A DNA stretch of 64,000 bases from Sphingobium fluviale (lineage in GTDB: Bacteria; Pseudomonadota; Alphaproteobacteria; Sphingomonadales; Sphingomonadaceae). The stretch covers positions 1 through 64,000 of the forward strand of contig NZ_SBKP01000011.1 in the NCBI RefSeq assembly GCF_004122115.1. Direction: 5' to 3'. Below, one piece after another: positions 56,913 through 64,000 of this stretch (positions are counted from its first letter, which is position 1; each line of letters begins with the position of its first letter). The notes beneath the pieces are model-generated. The model saw nothing but the letters and a program-made list of their open reading frames with translations, made no database searches and had not been told where the DNA came from. A program made the translations under genes and the position numbers.

Positions 56913-57599
56913 ATGCAGCACACGAACTTTTCCCACGGCGCGCGAACTGACGCCATGGATTCAATATTGATGGCCCTGGTCGAGGCGGATGGCACGGCGG
57001 CACAGCCGCATGTCCAATCGCTCTGCGCAGATGCCGGCAATCATGGCGCACGCCCGCTCGCTGCGCTGGCCGATGCCGCACATTATCTCTGCCTTCTGCA
57101 TGGGCGCTTTCCGGGCGTTGTCGATCATGCCGCTACACGCAGCACAGATAATGCCGCGCGCAAATGGCTGTTGCAGGTGTGTGAGGCCTTTGCCGATGAA
57201 CGCGCTACCCTGACCCGTGTTTCCGTTGCGCTTGGCCCGGTGCCGAGCACGAGCGGCCAGAACAACTGCGATTCGGCGGTGCTGCAACAGCGGCATGCAC
57301 TGGAAATGCTCTCCCAGTCCGATCGTCGCGGTTGCGCGATGGGGGCCGCGCTGACCTTGGTTCTGGACTGGGTGGGCGTGCGCCATCTACTGGATCGTGC
57401 GGCGATCCGCGCCGGGATCGAACCGAGCAAATGCGCGCTGCCGTCTGTGGAAGATACGCTTTCCGTTGCGCGCGCTATCGCCATTGATGAGGCCTCGGCC
57501 CGTGCCATCCAGTTCGGCGCGCGTCAGCTCCTCAACCAGCATCGCGGCCTGTGGGCGCTGATGCAGGCCCGTGCGAGCATCCGCACAACCGAAGGATAA
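56913..57599 (+). CDS. Conserved hypothetical protein
   Basis: A 228-residue, Ala-rich, largely helical protein with no signal peptide and no membrane segment. Features include LADAAHYLCLLHGRFPGVVDHAATRS, DERATLTRVSVALGPVPSTSGQ and QRHALEMLSQSDRRGCAMGAALTLVLDWVGVR. The His/Arg pattern could suit a helical bundle binding metal or ferritin-like cofactor, but I do not recognise it. It lies between rpoD and the MoxR gene, so it could belong to the latter operon (77-base gap). Confidence 0.65.
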   Translation: MQHTNFSHGARTDAMDSILMALVEADGTAAQPHVQSLCADAGNHGARPLAALADAAHYLCLLHGRFPGVVDHAATRSTDNAARKWLLQVCEAFADERATLTRVSVALGPVPSTSGQNNCDSAVLQQRHALEMLSQSDRRGCAMGAALTLVLDWVGVRHLLDRAAIRAGIEPSKCALPSVEDTLSVARAIAIDEASARAIQFGARQLLNQHRGLWALMQARASIRTTEG

Positions 57600-57676
57600 G
57601 CCCGCCCTTCTTCGCTTGCTCTGGCGGCCAGCCCGTTCTACGCCCCGTGCAGTGCAACATGGGGAAGACCAGATTC

Positions 57677-58516
57677 ATGCGTTTTGAAGGCACCGCCGAT
57701 TATGTCGCCACAGCTGACCTGAAGGTCGCGGTTAACGCCGCCGTGTTGTTGCGGCGACCGCTATTGGTGAAGGGCGAGCCGGGCACGGGCAAAACCGTGC
57801 TGGCACAGCAGATCGCCGCCGCGCTCGACGCACCGCTGATCGAGTGGAACATCAAGTCCACGACCAAGGCGCATCAGGGCCTCTATGAATATGACGCCGT
57901 GGCCCGCCTGCGTGATGGGCAACTGGGCGACGAACGCGTCCATGACATTTCCAACTATATCCGCAAGGGCAAGTTGTGGGAGGCGTTCACCTCCCCCAAG
58001 CTGCCGGTGCTGCTGATCGACGAGATCGACAAGGCCGACATCGAGTTCCCCAACGATCTGCTACAGGAGCTGGATCGGATGGAGTTCCATGTCTATGAGA
58101 CGGGCGAGACGGTGAAGGCACAGGAGCGCCCGATCGTCGTCATCACCTCGAACAATGAGAAGGAGCTGCCTGACGCCTTCCTGCGCCGCTGCTTCTTCCA
58201 CTATATCCAGTTCCCGGACCGGGAGACAATGCAGGCGATCATCGACGTGCACTTCCCCGGCATCCAGAAGATATTGGTGAGCCGCGCTTTGGAGATTTTC
58301 TATAGCGTACGGGAGGTGCCGGGCCTCAAGAAAAAACCCAGCACGAGCGAGCTGCTCGACTGGCTGAAGCTGTTGCTGGCAGAGGACATGCCGCTCGACG
58401 TGCTGCAATCGCAGGATACGCGCAAGGCCATCCCGCCGCTGCACGGCGCATTGCTGAAGAACGAGCAGGACGTGATGCTGTTCGAGCGGCTGGCGTTTAT
58501 GAGCCGGCGGGGGTGA
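57677..58516 (+). CDS. MoxR-type AAA+ ATPase
   Basis: A 279-residue MoxR family ATPase. Walker A is LLVKGEPGTGKTVLAQ, and Walker B is LPVLLIDEIDKADIEFPNDLLQELD, with the sensor-1 VVITSNNEKELPDAFLRRCFFHY. MoxR proteins act as chaperone-like partners of von Willebrand A proteins, and one (CoxE-like) is encoded two genes downstream. ATG 57677 is taken because GGGGAAG lies nine bases upstream; ATG 57659 is the alternative. A GFA gene follows after 4 bases. Confidence 0.93.
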   Translation: MRFEGTADYVATADLKVAVNAAVLLRRPLLVKGEPGTGKTVLAQQIAAALDAPLIEWNIKSTTKAHQGLYEYDAVARLRDGQLGDERVHDISNYIRKGKLWEAFTSPKLPVLLIDEIDKADIEFPNDLLQELDRMEFHVYETGETVKAQERPIVVITSNNEKELPDAFLRRCFFHYIQFPDRETMQAIIDVHFPGIQKILVSRALEIFYSVREVPGLKKKPSTSELLDWLKLLLAEDMPLDVLQSQDTRKAIPPLHGALLKNEQDVMLFERLAFMSRRG

Positions 58517-58520
58517 CGAC

Positions 58521-58946
58521 ATGGCGATAGAAGGCGGATGTTTGTGCGGCCAAGTACGGTTCAGGATCAGTGCTGACCCCATGGGTGCGCGCATGTGCTG
58601 GTGCCGCGACTGTCAGAGGATTGCCAGTGGTTCAGCGACCGTCAACGTCCTTTTCCCAGAGGAAGCTGTTACCTATGTAGGGGACATCGTAACCTTTGCG
58701 ATGATTGCAGACAGCGGCAACCGGGTGGAGCGTGGATTTTGCCCGAACTGCGGCGCGCAGATGTATAGCCGCACGATTGAGCCTGCCGGCTTGCCGATGC
58801 GTGTGCGCGCGGGCACCCTCGACAACCCTGAACTCATGCCACCGCAAGCGATCATCTGGACGACAAGCGCACCGTCATGGGCACAGCTCGACCCTGCTTT
58901 GCCGCATCATCCGAAGGGGCCGGAGTCCGCGCCCCTGAACCGGTAA
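58521..58946 (+). CDS. GFA family (CENP-V/GFA) protein
   Basis: A 141-residue zinc-binding beta-tent protein of the glutathione-dependent formaldehyde-activating family. The Cys pattern is complete: GGCLCGQVRFRI, MCWCRDCQRIASG and FCPNCGAQMYSR. Most members have unknown substrates despite the family name. It is inserted between the MoxR and VWA genes, with gaps of 4 and 3 bases, so it is cotranscribed. Confidence 0.9.
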   Translation: MAIEGGCLCGQVRFRISADPMGARMCWCRDCQRIASGSATVNVLFPEEAVTYVGDIVTFAMIADSGNRVERGFCPNCGAQMYSRTIEPAGLPMRVRAGTLDNPELMPPQAIIWTTSAPSWAQLDPALPHHPKGPESAPLNR

Positions 58947-58949
58947 CTT

Positions 58950-60131
58950 ATGCTCCTTAACTTCCTCGATGAACTCCGCTCTGCCGGCATCCCTGCCTCC
59001 GTCAAGGAGCATCTGGTGCTGCTCGATGCGCTGGAGAAGGAGGTGATCGAGCGGACGCCGGAGGCGTTTTACTATCTTGCCCGCGCTACTTATGTAAAGG
59101 ACGAGGGGTTGATCGACCGGTTCGATCAGGTGTTCGCCAAAGTGTTCAAGGGCGTATTTTTGGACATTCCCGGCAATATCACCGGCGATATTCCGGAGGA
59201 CTGGCTGCGCGCCGTGGCGGAGAAGTTCCTCAGCCCGGAGGAGATGGAGAAGATCAAGTCGCTGGGTGACTGGGACGAGATCATGGAGACGCTCAAGAAG
59301 CGCCTCGAAGAGCAGCATGGTCGACATCAGGGTGGCAGCAAGTGGATTGGCACCGGCGGCACCTCGCCGTTTGGCAACAGCGGTTATAATCCCGAAGGCG
59401 TGCGCATCGGCGGCGAATCCCGCCACAAGCGCGCCATCAAGGTATGGGAAAAGCGCGAGTTCCAGAACCTCGACTCGACGCGCGAGCTGGGTACGCGCAA
59501 CATCAAGGTCGCGCTGAGGCGCCTGCGCCGCTTTGCGCGTGAGGGCGCTGCGGAAGAGCTGGACATGGGCGCTACCATCGAGGGCACGGCAAAGCGCGGT
59601 TTCCTCGACATCCAGATGCGGCCAGAGCGGCGCAATGCAGTGAAGCTGCTGCTGTTCCTCGATGTCGGCGGATCGATGGACCCGCACATCAGGCTGACCG
59701 AGGAGCTGTTCAGCGCGGCAACGAGCGAATTCAAGAAAATGGAGTTCTTCTATTTTCACAACTGTCTGTATGAGGGCGTGTGGAAGGACAACCGCCGCCG
59801 CTGGTCTGAACGGATCAATACATGGGACATCCTTCACAAATATGGCCATGATTACAAGGTGATCTTCGTCGGCGATGCCGCGATGAGTCCATACGAGATC
59901 ACGCATGCTGGCGGCAGTGTCGAGCATATGAACGAGGAGGCGGGCGCGGCTTGGCTGGAACGGGTTGCGCGCACCTATCCCGCAACCGTGTGGCTCAACC
60001 CCGAAAAGCGCGATTATTGGGACTATAGCCAGTCCAACCGCATGATCCGGCAGTTGCTAGACGAGCGGATGTTCCCTCTCTCGCTCGACGGGCTGGACGA
60101 CGCGATGCGTGAATTGAGCCGCAAACGCTGA
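58950..60131 (+). CDS. CoxE-like VWA domain protein
   Basis: A 393-residue protein of the CoxE/VWA family. The N-terminal part is helical (LNFLDELRSAGIPASVKEHLVLLDALEKEV), and FGNSGYNPEGVRIGGESRHKRAIKVWEKREFQNLDSTRELGTR is the characteristic central segment. The A domain opens LLLFLDVGGSMDPHI, a DxGxS metal site. It ends with NPEKRDYWDYSQSNRMIRQLLDERMFPLSLDGL. With the MoxR ATPase it probably forms a metal- or cofactor-insertion or chaperone pair. It is the last gene of that operon. Confidence 0.92.
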   Translation: MLLNFLDELRSAGIPASVKEHLVLLDALEKEVIERTPEAFYYLARATYVKDEGLIDRFDQVFAKVFKGVFLDIPGNITGDIPEDWLRAVAEKFLSPEEMEKIKSLGDWDEIMETLKKRLEEQHGRHQGGSKWIGTGGTSPFGNSGYNPEGVRIGGESRHKRAIKVWEKREFQNLDSTRELGTRNIKVALRRLRRFAREGAAEELDMGATIEGTAKRGFLDIQMRPERRNAVKLLLFLDVGGSMDPHIRLTEELFSAATSEFKKMEFFYFHNCLYEGVWKDNRRRWSERINTWDILHKYGHDYKVIFVGDAAMSPYEITHAGGSVEHMNEEAGAAWLERVARTYPATVWLNPEKRDYWDYSQSNRMIRQLLDERMFPLSLDGLDDAMRELSRKR

Positions 60132-60201
60132 CCCCTCTCCTCTGATTTGTAAAATCATCGCACCGTAAAAATACTGACTCAACATCGTGCGTTTATATGA
60201 T

Positions 60202-60209
60202 ATGGTTAA
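60202..60209 (-). promoter_or_regulatory. CtrA-like half-site
   Basis: The reverse strand reads CGTTAACCAT, the same ten bases as upstream of ftsB. It lies 58 bases before the small basic protein gene. It may be coincidence. Confidence 0.2.
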
Positions 60210-60266
60210 CGCAACATATTGCTTTTGATACGAATTGATGCCGGGGAACAAGCGGGGGTTAATTCA

Positions 60267-60689
60267 ATGAAGCAGAGCAGAAACCGCGGACGCGGTGCTA
60301 ACAGTCGTCGTCGCAGCAACGCACCTGCGATCATTTGTCTTCCGCATACGAAACCTCCTGTCACCCCTCCCCGCAAGGAGCCGGAAGCTCTTCGCGCCTT
60401 TGCGCTACCCCGACTGCGCGAGCCACTGACAAGGGGAACTGAGGCCTCCCCTGACATTGGCACCACCTCCCCAGCCCCGCTTCCGCGTAATCGCGCGCTG
60501 GTGGTGCAGAGAAAAGGTATCGCGACACTCGGTCAGTGGCTGCGCAAGCTGGTGATGAAGCCCAAAAAGGCCGCGCTCACTATCGACAAGGCATCGGCGA
60601 AAACACAGGTGAGAGCGCTTCGGGTCGAAGTGGCGCAGCTCCAGCGGTCTCTGGATCAACTCATGGCGCAACTTAAACAAGCGCAGTAG
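60267..60689 (+). CDS. Small basic protein with C-terminal coiled coil
   Basis: A 140-residue protein that I do not recognise. The N terminus is highly basic (MKQSRNRGRGANSRRRSN), the middle is Pro-rich, and the C terminus is coiled-coil-like (ASAKTQVRALRVEVAQLQRSLDQLMAQLKQ). There is no membrane segment. It could bind nucleic acid. ATG 60267 has GCGGGGG about seven bases upstream; a TTG at 60219 lacks such a site. It is convergent with the eda gene. Confidence 0.6.
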   Translation: MKQSRNRGRGANSRRRSNAPAIICLPHTKPPVTPPRKEPEALRAFALPRLREPLTRGTEASPDIGTTSPAPLPRNRALVVQRKGIATLGQWLRKLVMKPKKAALTIDKASAKTQVRALRVEVAQLQRSLDQLMAQLKQAQ

Positions 60690-60736
60690 CGCGCATATTC
60701 ATTCGCTTGGAGTCGTGTTCGATCTGATCGAACAGA

Positions 60737-61354
60737 TCATTTGCTTAGCAGAGAGGCTGCTTTGCGGGCATTTTCCTCTATGCCCGCCAGATCAGCTAAT
60801 CCACTCGGAACAAGCCAGCTACCACCGACACATAAAACCTGCTCATGCGCCAGCCACGATGCAGCGGTCTCAGACCGAATTCCGCCCGTGGGGCAAAACT
60901 TCACGTGCCCAAACGGGCCGCACAGCGCCTTGAGCGCCGGAAGGCCACCGCTCGTTTCTGCCGGGAAGAATTTGAAATGCTCCAGGCCAAGGTCAAGACC
61001 GCGCATCAGCTCCCCAGCAGTCACTATGCCAGGCAAGAAGGGAATGGCGCGCTCAATAGCCGCCAGACCCAGCCGTTCAGTAAGGCCAGGCGCAACGATA
61101 AATTCCGCCCCCGCCTCAATCGCCTGATCGAGAGTAAGCTCATCAATCACCGTACCAGCGCCAACGATCGCGCCATCGACCCGCCTCATTTCACGAATGA
61201 CATCAAGGGCCGCAGGGGTGCGCAGGGTTACTTCCAGCACATTCAATCCTCCCGCAACAAGCGCGCGCGCTATGGGCTGTGCATCTGCGGGATCGTGAAT
61301 TACCAGAACCGGAATTACCGGGGCTGATCGCATGATCCGTTCGACTGGTTTCAT
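60737..61354 (-). CDS. eda: KDPG aldolase
   Basis: Eda cleaves 2-keto-3-deoxy-6-phosphogluconate to pyruvate and glyceraldehyde-3-phosphate. The 205-residue protein has the TIM-barrel signatures LEVTLRTPAALDVI with the catalytic Glu, VGAGTVIDELTLDQAIEAGAEFIVAPG, and the Schiff-base Lys in HFKFFPAETSGG, then KFCPTGGI. ATG 61354 overlaps the glk stop as ATGA; a longer reading to 61597 would lie inside glk. It is the last gene of the operon. Confidence 0.96.
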   Translation of the reverse strand: MKPVERIMRSAPVIPVLVIHDPADAQPIARALVAGGLNVLEVTLRTPAALDVIREMRRVDGAIVGAGTVIDELTLDQAIEAGAEFIVAPGLTERLGLAAIERAIPFLPGIVTAGELMRGLDLGLEHFKFFPAETSGGLPALKALCGPFGHVKFCPTGGIRSETAASWLAHEQVLCVGGSWLVPSGLADLAGIEENARKAASLLSK

Positions 61355-62325
61355 AGTCCATGCTCCTGTGCGAAGGCGGCGGCGGCCCCGTAAAGTCCCG
61401 GCTGAGGGTGCGTGATAATGTGAACGGGTATCGTTTCCATCAGATGCTGAAAACGCCCCTTGGCGACAAAACGGCTCATGAACCCGGACTGGCCAAGTTG
61501 CTCCGCAATACGAAGACCAAGGCCGCCAGCTATCACCAGTGCCCTGCCGCCCTGCGCCAGCACAATATCCCCTGCAACGGAGCCGAGGCTCAGGCAAAAG
61601 CGCTCAAACGCCGCCGCAGCAAGACTATCGCTGCCTTCAAGCGCGCGGGTCCATAATTCGGCATCGCTCAATGCCACGACAGAGCGCCCCTCTTGGGCTG
61701 CCAGCACATGATAGATCACGGAAAGGCCGGGGCCGGATACCACCCGCTCGGCTGAAACGCGGGAAAACTGCTGGCGCAACCGCGAGAGGATCGCGTCCTC
61801 GATCGCGTCGAGTGGCGCATATCCGATATGCCCGCCTTCCGCTTCAACTACATGATAGTGATCTTTTCCGAGGACCAGGCTGGCAACCCCCAGCCCTGTG
61901 CCGGGGCCTATCACGCTGATAACAGCCTTGTTACGCCATGACTCAGCCGGGCCAGCGAGGTGTGTAAACTGAGTGTCAGGCAGGGTTGCGACAGCATGGC
62001 CCACCGCGCCGAAATCATTGATGAGCACGTGCCGGTCGACCTTCAATATTTGGCTGATCGTTGTGCGCTGGATGATCCATGGATTATTGGTGAGCTTGAG
62101 GACATCCCCGATAATCGTGGTGGCCAGTGCAATCGACGCCGAGCGCGGCAGTTCACGCCCAAGCATCTCGCCATATGCGTCCCAGGCGCTCTGCAAGCTG
62201 GCATAGTCTGCTGTCTTCAGCGTTACGGGTTCATCAAGCCGCACGACTTCGCCGTCGGATATTTCGGCGATTGCGAAACGGGCATGGGTTCCGCCAATAT
62301 CGACGGCAACGATCTCGTGGCTCAT
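61351..62325 (-). CDS. glk: Glucokinase
   Basis: The 324-residue enzyme phosphorylates glucose with ATP. The N-terminal phosphate loop [13 protein letters not shown], the glucose-binding NNPWII and [25 protein letters not shown], and EGGHIGYAP are all present. ATG 62325 ([12 protein letters not shown]) overlaps the edd stop as ATGA; a start at 62370 would lie inside edd. It sits between edd and eda, so glucose entering the cell feeds directly into the Entner-Doudoroff pathway. Confidence 0.96.
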   Translation of the reverse strand: MSHEIVAVDIGGTHARFAIAEISDGEVVRLDEPVTLKTADYASLQSAWDAYGEMLGRELPRSASIALATTIIGDVLKLTNNPWIIQRTTISQILKVDRHVLINDFGAVGHAVATLPDTQFTHLAGPAESWRNKAVISVIGPGTGLGVASLVLGKDHYHVVEAEGGHIGYAPLDAIEDAILSRLRQQFSRVSAERVVSGPGLSVIYHVLAAQEGRSVVALSDAELWTRALEGSDSLAAAAFERFCLSLGSVAGDIVLAQGGRALVIAGGLGLRIAEQLGQSGFMSRFVAKGRFQHLMETIPVHIITHPQPGLYGAAAAFAQEHGL

Positions 62326-64000
62326 AGCCCGGCTTCCGCAAGCATGGCGGAACCACCCTTCTCCGCGCAATCGGCATGATGCCGCATCAGTGCAAACAGC
62401 TCTCGCCCCACTCCGCTCGCTTCGGAAGGCTTGATACCATTCGGGCGTGCCGCCAGTTCTGCCGGGTCGATCAGGACATCCAGTGCGCCGTTAGTCGCGC
62501 AAAGCCGGATGACGTCGCCATCCCGTAGCTTAGCGAGTGGCCCACCCCGTGCCGCTTCCGGTGTCACATGGATGGCGGCAGGGACTTTGCCACTCGCGCC
62601 GGACATCCGGCCATCGGTCACCAATGCTACCCTGAAACCCTTGTCCTGCAGCACGCCGAGTGGGGGCGTAAGTTTGTGCAGCTCTGGCATCCCATTGGCC
62701 GCTGGCCCCTGCCAGCGCACCACAACGACCACATCACGATCAAGCTCCCCAGCTTTGAACGCAGCAACCACGGCATCCTGATCGTCAAAGACACGACACG
62801 GTGCCTCAATAGTCCAGCGCTCTGGCTCTACTGCGCTGGTCTTGAACGTCGCACGGCCGAGATTACCCTGAACCAATCGCATCCCGCCGTCCGCGCTGAA
62901 GGGGTCAGCCACCTTGCGCAGAATCTCGGCATTTTTGCTGTGCGCTTCGGCTGGACTACAGCTAAGCTGATCACCCTCCAGCGTCGGTTGCACCGCGCCA
63001 TCCGACAACCCAGCCCCATAGACAGTCAGAATGTCGTCATGGGCGAGGCCCGCATGTATCAGCTCACGGATCACGAAGGGCATCCCGCCTGCGGCCGCGA
63101 AATGATTTACGTCACCCGCGCCATTCGGGTAAATGCGCGCGATCAGGGGGACCACAGACGATAGCCTGTCGATATCTTCCCAGTTTATGATGATGCCTGC
63201 AGCGCGCGCGATAGCTGGGATATGAAGCATATGGTTGGTAGAGCCGCCTGTCGCCAGCAAGCCCACGACAGCATTGACAATAGCCTTCTCATCCACGCAC
63301 CGCCCCAATGGCCGATAGTCGTCCCCCTCTTGGCCGATTTCGGTCAGACGATGGATCGCAGCACGGTTCAGTTCCTGACGCAGCCTGGTGTTCGGCGGCA
63401 CGAAGCTGCTGCCGGGCATATGGAGGCCCATCATCTCCATCATCATCTGGTTGGAGTTTGCCGTGCCATAAAAGGTGCAGGTGCCGACGCCATGATAGCT
63501 CTGTGCCTCGGCTTCAAGCAGCTCTGCCCTGCCCACCTTGCCCTCTGCAAATAGCTGACGAACGCGCGCTTTCTCCTTGTTGGCGAGGCCCGACCCCATA
63601 GGGCCAGCGGGAATGAGGAGCGTTGGGAGATGCCCAAAGCGCAGCGCCCCGATTAACAGACCCGGCACGATCTTGTCGCAGATGCCTAGCAATGCTGCAC
63701 CCTCGAACATGCAGTGGCTCAGTGCCACCGCTGTCGACATGGCGATCACATCCCGGCTGAACAGAGACAATTGCATCCCGGCCTGCCCCTGCGTCACGCC
63801 GTCGCACATGGCAGGAACGCCGCCGGCAACCTGCGCAGTGGCCCCACGCTCACGGGCGAACAGCTTGATCTGATCGGGATAGCGACCATAGGGCTGATGC
63901 GCCGAGAGCATGTCGTTATAGGCGGTGACTATACCGATATTCATTGCCCGCGCACTGCGAATGGCCGGTTTATCCTCCTCTGCTGCCGCAAAGCCATGGG
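62322..64000 (-). CDS. edd: Phosphogluconate dehydratase, partial (5' end outside window)
   Basis: Edd dehydrates 6-phosphogluconate to KDPG. The window holds the C-terminal 558 residues or so. The reading continues past the internal [25 protein letters not shown] to the window edge ([16 protein letters not shown]), so the true start lies beyond 64000. Iron-sulfur Cys candidates are in [15 protein letters not shown] and [11 protein letters not shown], with [25 protein letters not shown]-type [20 protein letters not shown] is typical. The stop overlaps glk by four bases, and zwf may lie upstream outside the window. Confidence 0.96.
   Translation of the reverse strand, partial: HGFAAAEEDKPAIRSARAMNIGIVTAYNDMLSAHQPYGRYPDQIKLFARERGATAQVAGGVPAMCDGVTQGQAGMQLSLFSRDVIAMSTAVALSHCMFEGAALLGICDKIVPGLLIGALRFGHLPTLLIPAGPMGSGLANKEKARVRQLFAEGKVGRAELLEAEAQSYHGVGTCTFYGTANSNQMMMEMMGLHMPGSSFVPPNTRLRQELNRAAIHRLTEIGQEGDDYRPLGRCVDEKAIVNAVVGLLATGGSTNHMLHIPAIARAAGIIINWEDIDRLSSVVPLIARIYPNGAGDVNHFAAAGGMPFVIRELIHAGLAHDDILTVYGAGLSDGAVQPTLEGDQLSCSPAEAHSKNAEILRKVADPFSADGGMRLVQGNLGRATFKTSAVEPERWTIEAPCRVFDDQDAVVAAFKAGELDRDVVVVVRWQGPAANGMPELHKLTPPLGVLQDKGFRVALVTDGRMSGASGKVPAAIHVTPEAARGGPLAKLRDGDVIRLCATNGALDVLIDPAELAARPNGIKPSEASGVGRELFALMRHHADCAEKGGSAMLAEAGL

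Noticed and set aside
55121-57040. Reverse frame opposite rpoD
   Set aside because: Antisense to the most conserved part of the sigma factor; no independent start or family.

Overview
The window is a chromosomal segment from an alphaproteobacterium, most likely of the Sphingomonadaceae (Sphingopyxis, Sphingobium or Novosphingobium type). The evidence is the gene order (yqeY/dnaG/rpoD, eno-ftsB-pdhA-pdhB, an edd-glk-eda Entner-Doudoroff operon), the families present (WalW-like deacetylase, DUF4170, an Anbu proteasome cluster, paired TadG/TadE genes), high GC in most genes, and many short palindromic repeats. The genus is inference; no 16S rRNA gene is present. About 62 protein genes and two tRNAs fill the window densely, and no gap reaches 300 bases.

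Layout. 1-9.5 kb: tRNA-Arg(ACG), pyruvate phosphate dikinase, glycyl-tRNA synthetase (glyQ-glyS), a TraB/GumN protein, a small secreted SIGPGGGQ-repeat protein, ribosomal protein L25 and peptidyl-tRNA hydrolase. 9.5-14.3 kb: topA, a small GIY-YIG nuclease gene inside a candidate insertion, dprA and plsY. 14.3-18.4 kb: the complete Anbu cluster (ATP-grasp, alpha-E, transglutaminase, Anbu peptidase). 18.5-25.3 kb: an overlapping NTF2/GNAT/nitrilase operon, a CAT-anticodon tRNA (probably Ile2), a deacetylase, a degenerate sensor kinase, an Lrp/AsnC regulator and a secreted TPR protein. 25.6-31.2 kb: gyrA, a DUF952 gene, trmFO, an EF-hand protein and a squalene/phytoene-synthase-like protein. 31.3-38.4 kb: two tandem, paralogous three-gene modules, each a von Willebrand A TadG followed by two TadE-like pseudopilins. 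38.4-42.7 kb: eno-ftsB-pdhA-pdhB, without pdhC. 42.9-44.9 kb: small membrane/helical proteins (DUF883-like, holin-X) and DUF4170. 44.9-51.3 kb: rhomboid protease, greA, and carA-carB split by an AT-rich unknown gene. 51.5-56.8 kb: yqeY, a membrane protein, dnaG and rpoD. 56.9-60.7 kb: an unknown gene, a MoxR ATPase, a GFA protein, a CoxE-like VWA protein and a small basic protein. 60.7-64 kb: edd (partial)-glk-eda.

Most of this is housekeeping. The unusual signals are: (a) a 460-bp block carrying a GIY-YIG nuclease gene and palindromic repeats, bounded by an exact 20-bp direct repeat taken from the end of dprA; (b) an 81-bp palindromic element of similar design fused in frame into glyS, next to a 36% GC patch in the same gene; (c) a 149-bp palindrome whose last base is the first base of the pth start codon; (d) an AT-rich orphan gene translationally coupled between carA and carB; and (e) the duplicated TadG/TadE module, whose pseudopilins carry calcium-loop-like insertions. 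Together (a) and (b) suggest that small GIY-YIG nucleases may be linked to the spread of palindromic repeats in this lineage; this is a hypothesis.
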